From assembly GCA_035041965.1 (NCBI GenBank), contig JAPYMA010000299.1, forward strand, positions 62,001 to 126,000: a stretch of DNA of 64,000 nucleotides, written 5' to 3'. The stretch is from Anisakis pegreffii (Eukaryota > Nematoda > Chromadorea > Rhabditida > Anisakidae). Every line of letters begins with the position of its first letter. Position 1 is the first letter of the stretch. The notes below the pieces were generated by a model. The model was not told where the DNA came from. It searched no databases and saw only the letters and a program-made list of their open reading frames with translations. The position numbers were made by a program, and so were the translations under genes. Of this stretch, positions 38,352 to 51,973 are shown piece by piece.

Positions 38352-41300
38352 TTAAACAGTTGCTTCATTACCGCGTTGTATTGCAGCCAAAATAGAGTCT
38401 CTCCGTCGTATGAATAATCGCCCTTTTGACCAAGGTGATTGAAGTTTTAATGGCGGAAAGTCGTCGCGTAAACGACGTTCTCGTGAGCCGACCACCGCTG
38501 ACAGACAATATTCATCACATTCAACTTCTCCTTCTGCTGCTGTTTGCCCGTCGGTGTTCACTGATGAAGCCGCTTTCGCGAATTTGCTGATGATTAATGC
38601 CACTACTTCATGTGACGTAGTTGTCGAAGCAATTTGGACACGTATTGATGTGCCTTTCGAGAATCCACATTCATAAGCAGTATAGATTCGTATGACATCC
38701 GTTGAAAGGGTAGCCACCTTGTCAACACCAGCAAAATATCTGACTGACGGAACTATTGAAGTCGCATTTCTTGCTTCAGCATCACTTGTATTCGATGAGC
38801 TCGTTCCCTAAAGTTGAAAACATCTTTGAAAGTTTTTTTTTCAGTAGTGCATATTTTTGTTTGTCCGTATATGGTGCGAGTAGTCGGGGAGCTACTTGCT
38901 TAACAGGGTGAATACGGTAATACGTCACTACGTGTTGTGTATATTTCTGGTCAGTTTTACATTATCAATTTTCTCTTATTAACGTGTGGAAAAAATCAAC
39001 ATCATTGCGTAAAATTATCTCGTTTTCGAGGGGAAAGATGCTGAATTAGTGTGATTTGATATTTTTCTGCATTCTCCGTTCAAATGTGATTGTGTTTATG
39101 ATCAGTGCGGTTTTGATGCGAACAAGCATACTCTGACACATCTGGAATGTTGCAATATCTCAGTGATGACAACACAATGGATTTTTGTTTAGCACGGCAT
39201 AAACATTTGCTTCAAACAAATTTTGGACTGAGAATACGATATAGGTGCCTGCCTCATTATTATGCGAAGTAAAACACTCCACCTGTTCATTTTCATAATT
39301 ATTTTCATCGGTAGAGTCATAACGATGCTGGCGAGTATTCAATGCGTGCAATAGATTACTCAGTGGCAAAGCACATTTGGATTGTTTATCGCGTGCAGTT
39401 GATGCTATACGGCCAATCCAGCGTGCTGATTTCCAAACGTTTTCGAGTCTGTATAAAGTATATTATTACATTGGCGTTTATTTCGGTTTGAGCCCATTTG
39501 TTCGCGATATTTTACGATTGTAGTTATTTCAATTTTTGTGTCTTAATCGCATCGAATGGATTTTGATACAGCACTGTGACGCGCGTTGAAGTTTCGAAAT
39601 TTTGCATACAATCTAAGATTTGTTTGGGGAGGAAAGGGGGCTGTTGGTGTAGAGTGCCGTAAGTATCTTCAAAATGCATAAAATTTCTGCTCATGTGGGT
39701 AAGATTGTAGAGCGATTGACAGACCTGCGTTGAAATTCGAACAACGTCTGAAGTAGCTGTCCAAGTACCTTTGTGTCTCCTTGCAACAAACAGTTTCTTT
39801 GCTTATATTGCACAACCTGAATATCGATAACTTGCTTAAGTCCTTTCAAGTATATATAAATTAAGATACTCGGAAGAATGTGTCTTGTACACGAGATTTG
39901 GGTCGTAATTTGTGCACTCTTTATCAGAAACTGATTATTTTTGGTCGGATGGAGTACTCATGGCAGTTTCAGTTGTATGTATTTGAAGGATAGATTTAAA
40001 CAGAGTTGACTTCAAGAGGAAATGATAAATGTGGGTTAGAATGTTTGAAGTGATTGCGTGTGTTATTTCACTTGCCGGGGTTACACTATCGTAACGTTCA
40101 TTAGTGAAATAGTTTATGCTTGGTGCTCACCGTAATGAAATGTTCGAGGAACACTGAGAGTCGACAGTATGTTGCGATGAGATTCAAGCTGTATGTAGAA
40201 AGGTGAACTGCAAGAAGTACATAGAGCGTTGCTGTAAAGTGGCGGTTGTGCAGTATTGATAAAAGCTGTTTGTGAGTTGTATGGCTGTGCCATGCTCAAA
40301 TGAGCGTTGAAAAATCATTTTCATACAATACATGATCAATAAATTGGAATAATCAGCACTTACACATCTCGAATACTGGCAATGGCACCGATAAATATTC
40401 TCGTTCCTCATAACGGTTTTTGATCACTTCCCAAGAGTGGGATGGTGCCGAACATACTTCTTCACTCTGCGGAAGCATCTGAACCAAAACACCATTTCAG
40501 TTCCATTCCGAACGCCTATTTTTCATTAAGTGATAAAAGCAAAGTTTCTAATATTTTCGAAAAGTTATTGTTTGTTTCCTAAGAAGTGTATTTTAACAAT
40601 CCACATTACATTGTGCCCGTTAAAATAAGTTGTTGTCCATAAGAAAAGATGCAATGGATTGATTAATCGAGAGGCGTATGCAGCCACTTGCAATTGAATT
40701 CTTGTTTTGAGCGCATTTATCGACTTGAAACTAATTTTGTACAATGTCGCAGTTAGATCGTAAACTTCAGGTCGTTTCAGAAAACTGCATAAACTTTACC
40801 AGAATGAATGAAACACCAAAGATCGGCTCGAAAACTTGAAATCGATAAATTCTTTGCAAAGGTATGAGATCGCTCGCAATGTTGAGATCACGGAGAAGCA
40901 CAGTTGCGGCTGCAATAATGTTGCTTTCAAAATCAAGTTGCGTAGGCGATGGTTTATTGGAGGATTTTATGTCGAGTAGTCGCAACCAGTCCCATTCCTC
41001 TTTCGTTACATGTCCGTTTTTTCTGAAAAAAAAGCAAGCACCGTTGAGAAGAGAATCTCTCAGTTGAAAGCAAATATCTTTTGAATATTCGTCCCAACTG
41101 AAGTGTTGAAGAGTATAAACTGAAACAGAAAATTACCGAAAACCCCTTGTACGAATAACCGTTGCAAAATTTTTGAGATTTGTGATAAGCTGACGTGTTA
41201 CAGCTGTAGTTGAAATGTATTAGCCGAAACGTTTTTTGAGATCAAAAATTACGAGGTATTTTATGTGTGCTCTTATCGCTTCGTTTTGGAAAAAGGTCAT

Positions 41301-44300
41301 TTTCCGATAGTTGACTCCAGAATTAGTCATTGCAGAAGTGAATTTGGAATGCACATCGAATGCAGAAGTAAACGGAAATAATCAATGAAAATAATAAAGA
41401 CGACAGTGTGGGTGTAGGTACATATCTGTAACGAACCGAATAAACACATACGGCAACATTGATGGCACATTACGAGGCAAAATAATCCGTATTGTATCAA
41501 TAGTAGAATGCAGTTTCATGTAGCTCAAATATAAACCTTCAGGCAATGGAATTAGTGACGATTCGACAAAGTTTAAAATATGCAGCAGATGCGTGTTGAA
41601 TGATTGCATCGCAGTGCAAACATTCCTTTTGCAGCCTACTTTATTCATCGCATTCCAGTGTGTTGTGAAACCCTATAACGACAGGCATTTGAATGTGACC
41701 GAGTGATAATCTTTTACAATTGCTTGCTCTGTTTTTTGTTCATAGCATCAATGAAAGAAGCATTCATTTAGTGTCTCATACCGTACCGTCGTTCTCCCGT
41801 AACAAATGGGCTATGCCTAACCTGTATGGAGTGACAATTGTCCACAAAGCGGACGGTAACAAGAAAAATTGTACTTTGTTCGGCACAACTAATCGTTTCG
41901 TGATGAACTCTGAAATGTATGCTTAGGCTGGTATTCTTGTGGTATAGCATGAGAGAAGTCAAAACGAAGAACGATTTTTAGAATGATAGTCATAAAAATG
42001 TGAAGCGTTCATCCTTACCGGCCAATCTCCTTAACACCGATAGCATTTTGCATATGTGTGACTGCATCGACAAAGTTATTACGAAAGGATGCATTCGATG
42101 AGTTCGATAACGAGCATTCATTAAAATGTTGTAGTTCATCCCAGCAAAGCGATAATTTCATTGCCCAATACATATCCTCCTAAAAAATTGGAATGCATGA
42201 TGGATCAATTCGATTTGAAGTATATTTGAGGTGACAACCAAAATCCGAGAAGATAGATCCATTAGAGCAGTAGTTCTCACGCTCGGGTGTTTCATTACCC
42301 ATTTTGATGATCTGGCACGCCGCCGTTAGCCCTCCTCCCCACCTTCGTGATACAAAAACTTGCAATTTCTACGCATAACTGTGTCAGGCCAGTTTTCCTT
42401 CTGTTCCTGACGTATAATGTCGGGAATAAAGGGAAAACCGGTCCGGAAATTCGTCAGCGTTGTGAAAGAAATTAGTTTTCTCGAACAAAACAAGTATTTT
42501 TAGAAACTCATTTTTGCCACTGCAGAAACAATATGAAATTAGGCAAGCAAAAACAAAAAGCAATGAAGAAACATTCTTCAGCGATAAAAAAGAAATCTAA
42601 TAACAAATTCAATTATTCATGAAGGAGAAAGAGGCAATGAACATTTGAGGAATTATCTTCGAGATGAACAGAAAAGCAATCATTTCATCAAAGTGATGGT
42701 TAATAAATAAGTAAAAATTCATCGGAGGGATGAAAATAAATTCAGAAAACTATCAAGAGTTTTTAGATCCGACAGGTGCATCAAGTCTGAAATTCCCATT
42801 CTACTTTTCAAGCATTCCAGTTATTAACATCATAAGAAATGTCACGTAAGAAGTGTTATACCAGTTGAAAAAACATTCATAAGCGATTGAAGAATTGGAA
42901 ACTTCAAAAATTGAAAAAAGAAATCGATATCATCAAATTCTGAAATGCTCGATCGTCCTAGACCAAAGCTATGGCCTTTTCTGTCATACCAAAGAGCTCA
43001 ATCAATTCTTACTGTTCAGGAGCGTCGATGTCAGCCAGTATATTAAAGCACTTACTAGATATTTGTGACTTATTCAAATTGACTTCTATCCAAGCCTAAA
43101 CGAACTAAAGATACTCAGAAAATAGGACAAAGATTAGTGTTTGCATGAGCGAGCCGCGTTTAGATATCCGAGTGAAAAATATGCCATCACAATGGCGTTT
43201 CATCATAACAAAACAACACCAAACATTAGTTTCTCTCAGTCAGTCCCCAACGTTGATGAGAGCCGATGTCAGCCGATATATTGAAGAACTTATGAAGCAG
43301 TTGTGTCTAAACAGAATTTTATTTAGGCCCGGATGAGCTGATAATGCTCAGAAATTTGGAGAAAGAAGAGTGCTATCATGAACTAATCCCAAGTGAAAAA
43401 ACACCATCATAATGACGCTCTATCATAACATAACAATTGCATGAAAAACTAATTTCCCGATCCCCTCCGTTATCCCCCACGAGAACCCCAAATTATCCAA
43501 AATGGGTAATTTCAACCCTTACGAGAATTATTGCATTAGAAGGTTACGCATGAATCATTGTTGATTAGAATATGTTTTTCAGCCGATCAAATAAAACTGT
43601 TGTATTATCACTGACAACGGATCATATGTGATACTTTTAGATATCTAAATTTGTATTTGCACCATATATTTTGATCGTCCTTCTGCCAGTAGCATTAATA
43701 TCTCTACATTAACAAAGGCTCGGATCCCGATTTCAGTTTATCATAAAAACAACTTACCTTTGATATATTCACGTTGTCCTCATCTATCATAACGACTGGT
43801 AAAGAATCATCAGTTGTGCACAACAATTTTTCCTCTGAGTAAATAAGACTCACCAAATAAACGCCCCTTAAATTACTCACCATTTAAAATTGAAGTGAAC
43901 GATTCGTGCAAACGCATTCGTGCACTTAGACTGTTTATTTGCAAAATTGACGTCAAAAATAAGTTGTATTTATATTCATAAAGTTATTACACAACGCTAA
44001 GTTAGTTTTCGTATAGAGCAAAGAAAACAATCTAACCTCTCACAGTAACGTGTGAACTTCGTTCCAGCCGTAAAGAAATTTTTCAACCGTGCTCCCTTCT
44101 TTCTTGCATTCGATTCTCGAAACTGCGAAGAAACTGAAAGAAAAAACTACTTGCATAATAAGATCAGTAAAACTGGTATATGAAAAACATGAATACCTGT
44201 TAGCCACATAGTCGATTGACGAAATTTTTCGACATCCTGAAGCAAACCGTTAATTCCATTGACACTATCATCTGGCTTTGAGTTATCAATGACATCGTCC

Positions 44301-45887
44301 CAACCTGAAGAGATGTCTTTTTTTACTTTTTCCATTTGCACTTTTTTCAACCATAGGAGTTGTTTCGATCCACATTTAAGATGCCCATCAACAATTGCAC
44401 GACAATTTGACGAATCAAGAAAACAATACAAGCGAATTTACATTATCGATATCGATATGAACAGAAAATCAAAGCATCTCAAAAATAACTTGCACAGCAG
44501 AATATTTTTGAGTGCATCCATAATAACAACAAATATCTAGAAGAACTGACCTGAGAGCAGTGTGAGTCGTGGTGTAGCAATGCATGGACTACCGAATCCA
44601 CGTATATTTCCTGGGCTCACTCGAATTGAGTATCGTAAGCCTTTGCGTAAACCGCTTATCTGCGTCCTATTATTTCTTAGATCCTTCTCAATCATCTCAC
44701 CTTCTACATGAGTGAATTTATCAGATAAGCTCCATTCAACTGAAATGCGAGTGAAACTGAATCAAGTAATGCTATTCTTCCCAGCTCATCAAATTACGAG
44801 AGTCTCAACTTCGTTATTTTGTCAACGTATTATACTTAAAGTTTCATCCTTTCTGATCATCAATTAAAGAATTTATTTCGTACCTTCGCTAATTAGTCTG
44901 TAAAATTGACGCAGCGGTTATGACTGTTAGTGATAACTCTTCAATGCACTGAGAATGCAAACTTGTTTGATAACAGTTTCATCAAGTTAGTTAGATATAA
45001 AGGTGACCGTTAAATGATCAAAAATTTAGTATTCTAAACGAAATTTTGGAGAGACTGAGGACTTTAGCAAGAATACCTTTGACAGCAATAAGCATCTCGA
45101 AATCTATATGGGGACGTGGTTTTTTCCATTCCACTGTGATGGTATCAGAAGATGTAACAGTAGCGTACACGTCCGTGAAAGGACACAGAAGGACACAATT
45201 TTTGACAACTGATTTCATTCGTCTCAGTTGTAGCAATTGTTTCTCAAGATGTTTTATTTGACGACTCTTCTCCTTAATTGACTCAGCTTAACCACAATCG
45301 TAGTAATGAAAACATGTCTTGCAATGACACTGAATAAAGTATCACTTTTAGGAACCTGTTGTTTGATATCAAGGCATCTATGGAGAGTTATGCAGAAAGA
45401 ACTGATTGTGAATATTCGATATTTACCTTACTTGTGAGACCACTGTTCTCTGAGTGCTTTGCCTCTCGCAGTGTCCTTTTTTGCAACGTTTCAATTTTAT
45501 TCAATAGCATTTCCGAACCACATACTAAAATTGGGCATTCGTTTTACCAATGAGTTGCAACCAGATTGAAGTCATGCAATATCGGTAACGGTTGTTTTAT
45601 TCTAATTCCAATCTTTTTCGATTATCATTTGTTGTCTTTTGTGACATCAGTTTCTGACTTTCATTCCGTGACGAGATGCTCAATAAACTCACGTTCAGTG
45701 CTAGGTACCGCTCCAGCATCTAATAAAAAAGAAGCGCATCTTCGATGATCAAGCAGAATAGCCACATCGACAAGAGACCAACCACCCAGATGTCCAGTTG
45801 TAATTCGACTCTTCACATCTAATCCATCATTTATTACAGCCCTTTGTAGCGTTTCCACATCATCGTTCTCAACAATCATTATCGCAT
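38352..45887 (-). CDS. ANKFN1: Wide-awake/ANKFN1-like protein (ankyrin, FN3, Ras-association), 5' partial
   Basis: Minus-strand exons in order: 45887-45693, 45524-45427, 45281-45077, 44739-44551, 44304-44197, 44133-44037, 43866-43758, 42179-42019, 41909-41822, 41672-41437, 41022-40800, 40478-40364, 40207-40131, 39816-39725, 39448-39283 and 38807-38352. Phases agree at every junction; 871 residues are visible. Exon 1 encodes ankyrin helices (SLVDVAILLDHRRCASFLL). Exons 2-3 encode a coiled-coil segment. FN3 runs from VYATVTSSDTITVEWKKP to GLRKGLRYSIRVSPGN. The conserved ANKFN1 middle follows (RGVYLVSLIYSEEKLL, LPEGLYLSYMKLHSTIDTI, VTKEEWDWLRLL, RIYRFQVFEP). The last exon carries the Ras-association domain (VIRIYTAYECGFSKGTSIRV, GRLFIRRRD). 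In flies and mice this family regulates neuronal excitability and sleep or vestibular function. It enters in phase 1, so upstream exons exist that I could not fix. A segment at about 46010-46100 (LSSELSSLPEVEIPFSK) might be one. Confidence 0.88.
42960..43470 (+). repeat. Degenerate tandem repeat of about 220-238 bp inside an ANKFN1-like intron
   Basis: GTCGATGTCAGCCAGTATAT (43024) and GCCGATGTCAGCCGATATAT (43262) are 238 bases apart. ATGGCCTTTTCTGTCAT (42971), ATGGCGTTTCATCATAAC (43192) and ATGACGCTCTATCATAAC (43412) are 220-221 bases apart. Read on the plus strand, two copies give related but broken protein patterns (DVSQYIKALTRYL and DVSRYIEELMKQLCL). It looks like old duplicated sequence, perhaps once coding, within the 1.6-kb intron 42180-43757. 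Confidence 0.6.
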
Positions 45888-48800
45888 CTGAATGTTTTAA
45901 TTCGTTTTATTGATATTCGTTTCAAAATTCATAAAGTGAATGTTACGGTGGCTGATTAAATGATACAACAACAAATAAACATAAAGAATGAGATTAAACT
46001 GAGAATTAGCTTCAAGCATGATTAGCTTCAACACAGCGCGATTGCTTCGAAAAAGGTATCTCAACTTCTGGTAATGATGATAATTCCGAGCTGAGCTGAT
46101 GAAAAATCATTTTTGTGCACCAAAACTATGCTACATGTGGATTCATCACCCATGGTTGAAGGTTTATCAGCATTCCATTATTCAAGCATGAACACTATAT
46201 ACAATGTGTGATCGCTTACTTTGAATTTTCATGATATCACGTTTATGTTAGCGCTCCAACTGTATCGTCTCATAAGGATGAATCTTCGAATTCTTTCATG
46301 CACCTTGTTCACGTTTTTGGACTGGAAATGGATAGTTGAAAGAATTTGACATTCGAAGGCCTGACCTAGAGAAAGTGATCAAACAAAGCCGAACTGGTTC
46401 ATGCGAAGATGAAAGATTTCATTGACTTGATTTTGTAATGTGATGCATTTATTCTTACTGGTGTGACAGAGAAGGTAACGTTCGAGGAGAATTCATCACG
46501 ATAACAATAATAGGGAATTGCACATTGGTCATTTGGGTAGGAAAGTGCTCGAGAAATGCAGCAATATCGTAAGAGAAAATTATCAACGATTAGCAAAACA
46601 TGTGTGAATTTTCGACATAAATAATGAGGATAATGAAGGATGATAGATACCAACACTCGATTATGAATATTCAACTAAATCAATTACGTATGATGAATAC
46701 GGATTATCGCATAAAATCATTTCTATCAAACCACTGACTGAAGAAATAATGACATCAATGATTGGATACGTGGAACACAAATGAATGATCTATCAAACTG
46801 GAAATGAGCTGTAGAAATGAGCGTTGCAGAGAAGACAGCCGGGCGATCGCTGTCAATGCTGAGCAAAAATGCAGACCTTTGTCCAGTTCGTTTTACTACC
46901 ACATAAATTAACATTATCTCAGGTGAAAAAACTACTACGCCACCATCTAATACATATTAGAGGATGGGAATGCACCGTGGTGGTACAGTCATCCGAATAA
47001 ATACACTTCAACGTTTATGAAAAGATACAGAAAATGAAGGTTCACAAGTCAATTATTTCACATGCATGCAAATAAAACTTACAAAACGTGCTGTCACCAA
47101 CACCGTTATATTAGCTTAAAAATACAGGAATTTTGGTGATGAAAAGAATATTTAAATCAGATATTAATAATTGTGAAATTCCAAAAAAAAAACTGGTTCA
47201 TTAGTGTGTGTTGAATGTATGAATATTCACGTTTGAAATGTGCAGAAAGTCGCCTTTAAAAAGGAATGGTTAGCATATTCGCACAGAAATGGGATTTAAC
47301 AAATGAAAACGTCGATGACTGGTTGTCTTGAAGCAGAAAGGAATTATTACTCTTTTACGTCACTTTCTGAAACAGAGCATTCAATTTCATCAGAATTAGA
47401 AATCATGAACTGGATTTGTTAGCATCGTGACATAACCTATTAAAGGAACTATCAACAAACCAAAAATATCGGCAAAAGCCACTGTTAAGGCTGCAGTGAA
47501 GTTGAAACCATGCTTAGCACTTCTTGATAACCACTAGACAAATTAAAGATATGTCATCATTTTGAAAACTCGGTGACTGCTTTGAGGCATTTTCCCGCTG
47601 AAATTTGTTTCAGTAGTTTATCACTTTAATTCAAAAAAGCTACCATGAGAATACTGAAATTCGTTGAAAGAAATAAACCGTCGCCATCGCTGACAGTTAA
47701 GCAAAACAGGTGTTCGCAAGAGAAGTAGAATGATTGATAGGCACATTTCGATAGTTGGCATCTCTGATGAGCGTCATTTTGTAGCAAATACCTGAATACG
47801 ACCATGTTTCTTACGCAGGAAAGAGTGTAGTGGAACCGAGTCGAAAGTGCTCCATGGAACAAGTGTGTAAGTGACAAGATTAGGATCTTACTGAGTACAA
47901 ACGTTTGCCAAATGATAAAAATGATCGCAGAAAAATAAAAACATCGAAACTGGTTAAGAAAGCTAGCAAGTGAATGCTGTAAATGAAGTTCGGCACGACT
48001 GATTGCGCATGAAATCGACAGATTGCAATCGTTATGTGACCGCGTACCGAGTACGTTGGTTTATATGTTAGTACACGTAATGCCCGTATGAGGATATATG
48101 CACAGTAAGTAAAAAATGTCATCAGGCATTTAGTTGAAGTAGTTGATTCATACACTGGAATAATGCTGCAATAAAAATACGACGCTCTGGTCGAGGTCAC
48201 TACTCTACACTTTATCTAGTGTGTATGTTTTCTGTGACATCCATTGTTTCATCAAATCTCCAGTTGGTTCGCTTCCTTTTCTGTGTCCTATGAACAGAAT
48301 TCGTGAGATCGCTATCGAAATTACTCTTCTGAATGCATCTATAATGAATTAAATTTCATTTTACAGTCATACACTGGTACTGATACGAAAAAGTCACTCG
48401 TTGGAAAGGCTCACAATCCAAATGACCATTATTCTGTATTTGAGTTCATTCTCCAAGAAAAATACAAAAAGTGTCACTAATCACTTAAATAAATCAGCAG
48501 CTTTTAATAATGAGAATCAGCATAGATCATTTTCGAAAAATGAGGAAGTTAATTGCGTAGCTGCTTTTCGAGAACAGACGATCATAACTTGCAGTACTTT
48601 TTAAATTCTGATTCCTTCTAACAGTTAACAGTTAAAATTTAGTTCCAGTTTAATTTGGTCCCGTCAGCAATTCAGTTGTATTGAAAAACCAATTAAAGAT
48701 TACGATTTACTCATGTTTACTCGTTATTTTCGAAAATACTTTGGTCAACATTTTAAAACTACTCATAGACATACATTTGGATCATTCTCATTCGAGAAAG

Positions 48801-51800
48801 TTGAAGATGTGCATACTTTTATCACGTTTCATTTCATGCGACTCAATTTTTTGTGGGCATCTTTCTTGTAGTGAATGCATGAACCTTCAATGCACTATGG
48901 CGATAGGCTGAGCAAGCACCACGTTCGACGATTGTTGTTGTGGACATCCGTAACATGATCGTTGTTAACAGAGCACCTTTATTGTCAAACATCAAACCAA
49001 TTTTTGATTCAGTATTATACAACACTCACAATAAGGCAAACAACGTTTTTACTTTGCTATTCGCTTTTTAATCATCGATAAATGGATATATCTCGTTAAC
49101 ACCGTTATTATTGTATTTGGTTATTAGATTTGTTTAACATGCGATACATTCATGGTAATGTACAAGTTTCTTTCCAGTTGCATCGTGACGGATACTGATG
49201 TTGCAAAATGAGCTTCTAGAGGCGACTGATTTAAAAAAGCATATCTTCCTGACTGTGTCATTATATTATCCCTGCTGCCAGCTTGCATTTCTTGCGAGAC
49301 TGCTCAGAAAAATGAGGACCATTAAACGCGTTTGGGAGGGCTCGATAAAAAAGTGTCATTAGCAATATGAGGAGATAGCCATCACATACAAACGACTTTC
49401 GCTGAGTACATGAACGTTCATTTGTGTATACACGTAATTAAAACTATGAAGGTGGGTAGGAGTTGAATGAAAAAGAAAAAAATCTTCGAACAAAAGCGAA
49501 GTATTGGAAAAAAGCATGCGTTAATTCATAGACTTTGTTCTTTCCTCAGTGGAGCTATGAAATAAAAATCAATGCAGTGAGCATTGTCCTAATTTCTCTA
49601 ATGTAGAACGTCACAACAAACATAGTAAACATAATACACATTTGAAAAATGATAATTTTCATAAATAGTGATCAAAATGATCAAAGAAAAACTAGAATTC
49701 ACCACTGAAGATGAACATTTATGTGTTGATCATCAAAGCAATATGAACAGTTCACGTGGTAGCTAAATAAAAAAAATTTAGCGTAAGCGCTGATGAGGGC
49801 GCTCCGAAGTAACGTAAAATTTCACTCATAAATGCTGGAAAACTATCGCAATATCACCAGGCAATCTTTAAGGTGCACGAGAAAATAAAATATCTTTCAA
49901 CGATCTGTGTGCGTGACAAAGGAGATGGAGAGAGAGCGGGTCAATAAGCATAGACAATCTGGGAATTAGGAACGATACAACTCAGAATGAATCAGCCTAG
50001 AATTGCGTCATCTAATGATGCGTCTTCATCATTTTAGCGGACGGGGCTTCATTCCATTCCGCAGTTCACCTCAGTTAGAAACAGTTCTACAATGGAATTA
50101 TCAATGAAACGTCGAATAACGCATAAGCTATATCAGGCTTCCATAACTTGTCAACGGAAAGTAGGAAACTCGACTACATTTGAATACGATTGATCATCAA
50201 ATTTGATTGCGACTGAAATTAACTCAGCATTAGAGTTCAATTCAATGCGATTCATTCATAGGGTAACCAGGATTGCTAATTTCAGACGTTCAAAATATAA
50301 ACATTTTTTGGGAGCAGTTGCTTGCGGCGTATACTTTGCGTTGTTCCTGCAGAAATAAGGAATTCGTATGCCTATATTTCCATGATGAACTAATCTTGGC
50401 CCTTCCATGCTAAATCAATCGCAGCTGAACTTGATTCCAACAAAAGCAGGCCAATTCATTGGTTCGTTAGACGACTTTATGAAACACCTTGACTCGATGG
50501 TGGCGCGAGTAAGCATTGACCACAAGTGACAGCAGGAATGAATGCAAGAAGTACATTCAAGCGAAAATTCATAAGATCAGATTTTCAATACGAACAGTTT
50601 TTAATTTTTTGAAAGCTGAAAATGAATGACAATGATAATTCATAACTTCAACCTTAAGCTGTTTACAAAAATATTATCAGTAGGTAAATTTTTAACTCAC
50701 TGTGATAGATGTAGGATTTGTAAGATTGCAATTGGCTCAAAAGAGCTAAATGCGGGAAGGACTTATGTATGTACATGATTCATTTATAACTTTGATGATT
50801 TCAACCATAGTTGACGGACTTTACAGTTCAATATTCGCCCATGAGTAAATAATTGACAGTAATTTTTCATCTACTATTCGATACTTCCGCGTGTTTTTGT
50901 GTTTTAGCGAATTGTCTTCTACATACATGCGACGATTTTTGAATTATTCAGAAAAATTTCTCTCAGTTCGGGATGCGAGTTCACTAAAAGTATAACCACA
51001 TACAGTCATATAAAATACAACGAATCGTAACTTTCTTAACCGCTTAATATTTCATACAGAGTATAGGTTTCATTTATAAAGAATCTATTCAGTTTTAATG
51101 TCGCTACTTTTCAAAATCGCTCCTGTTTGGTTTCAGGCACTTGAGGGAAATTCTCCATATTCTGTTTCAGCTGACTGCAATCGAACGATGCATCAGTTGG
51201 AACTGACCAACAGTGTAGCAAAAGAGCGTTACTGATAGATTCACACTCACGGAATGAAGTTTTCAACCAAACAGTTCATTGGTTTCTCAGTGATCAAAAT
51301 AACAAGTTCTGAACATTGCATCGATATGATATATCAAAAGAGAATGATTGCAAACAGGCTGGTTTTATTTTATGATTTCAGAGTACTCAGTTACATCATG
51401 TTTTGAGTCAGCAGCTGTCAGTAGGCGATTTAAAAAATAAATCGTATCTCACTCACTCATAACAGTAGTCACTCGAAGAGAGTGAATTAATTCAGTTCAT
51501 AATTGCAGATGATGTTCTGAAGTTGAGTAATCCTTTCGTCAAAGACAATCCAATTAGCATCTGTTTAGTGAGTATTCATGAACTGATTTCGTTGCAGTTA
51601 AACAATTTTGGGATATTAGGACAGCTGGCTCAGACAACTGCTGTCTGAAATAGGCCTCCCAGTCTTTATGAGGCTTTCTTTCGTGTCACTTGAAGGCGTT
51701 AAGTCATTTTGTTTGTATCATAAGTCATTCTTGAGCAGCAGCTTCACGTCAAACGATTCAGTTGGATACTTATGTTGAAGGCGAGACCACTATTCAAATA

Positions 51801-51973
51801 CGCAATAGTAGAATTCAAATCTGTCCTAAACGTTCTCTGTGGCTTGACATTTGTTTTTGTTTGTAGCACCCATTCAAAATATAATCGAACGAACCCATAA
51901 ATGAGCATTGTGGATGATAGATTGATACAAAGAGATGATATTTGAGTAATAAATTTATGCAAACTTTCTGTGA
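45888..51973. other. Region between ANKFN1-like and slit; unresolved 5' exons and promoters
   Basis: The two genes diverge from here, so this holds the 5' exons of the minus-strand gene and both promoters. Minus-strand open frames at 47626-47877, 47880-48200 and 48843-49025 are the longest. The one at 47880-48200 begins after a TTATTGCAG acceptor, but none resembles a family well enough to call. No RNA gene or mobile element recognised. Confidence 0.4.

Noticed and set aside
39725..39768. Donor-like GTACTTGG at 39767-39768 as an exon end in the ANKFN1-like gene
   Set aside because: Reading through gives the conserved continuation VLGQLLQTLFEFQR and the correct phase 2 for the next exon at 39448.
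43758..43866. 13-base mini-exon followed by GTGAGT in the ANKFN1-like gene
   Set aside because: Reading through the GTGAGT gives RGVYLVSLIYSEEKLL, a conserved segment, and keeps the phase; no intron there.
47626..49025. Minus-strand frames with cadherin-like phrases (DNKGALLTT, LTVSDGDG)
   Set aside because: The matches are short, spacing does not fit a cadherin repeat, calcium-binding motifs are absent, and exons do not chain.
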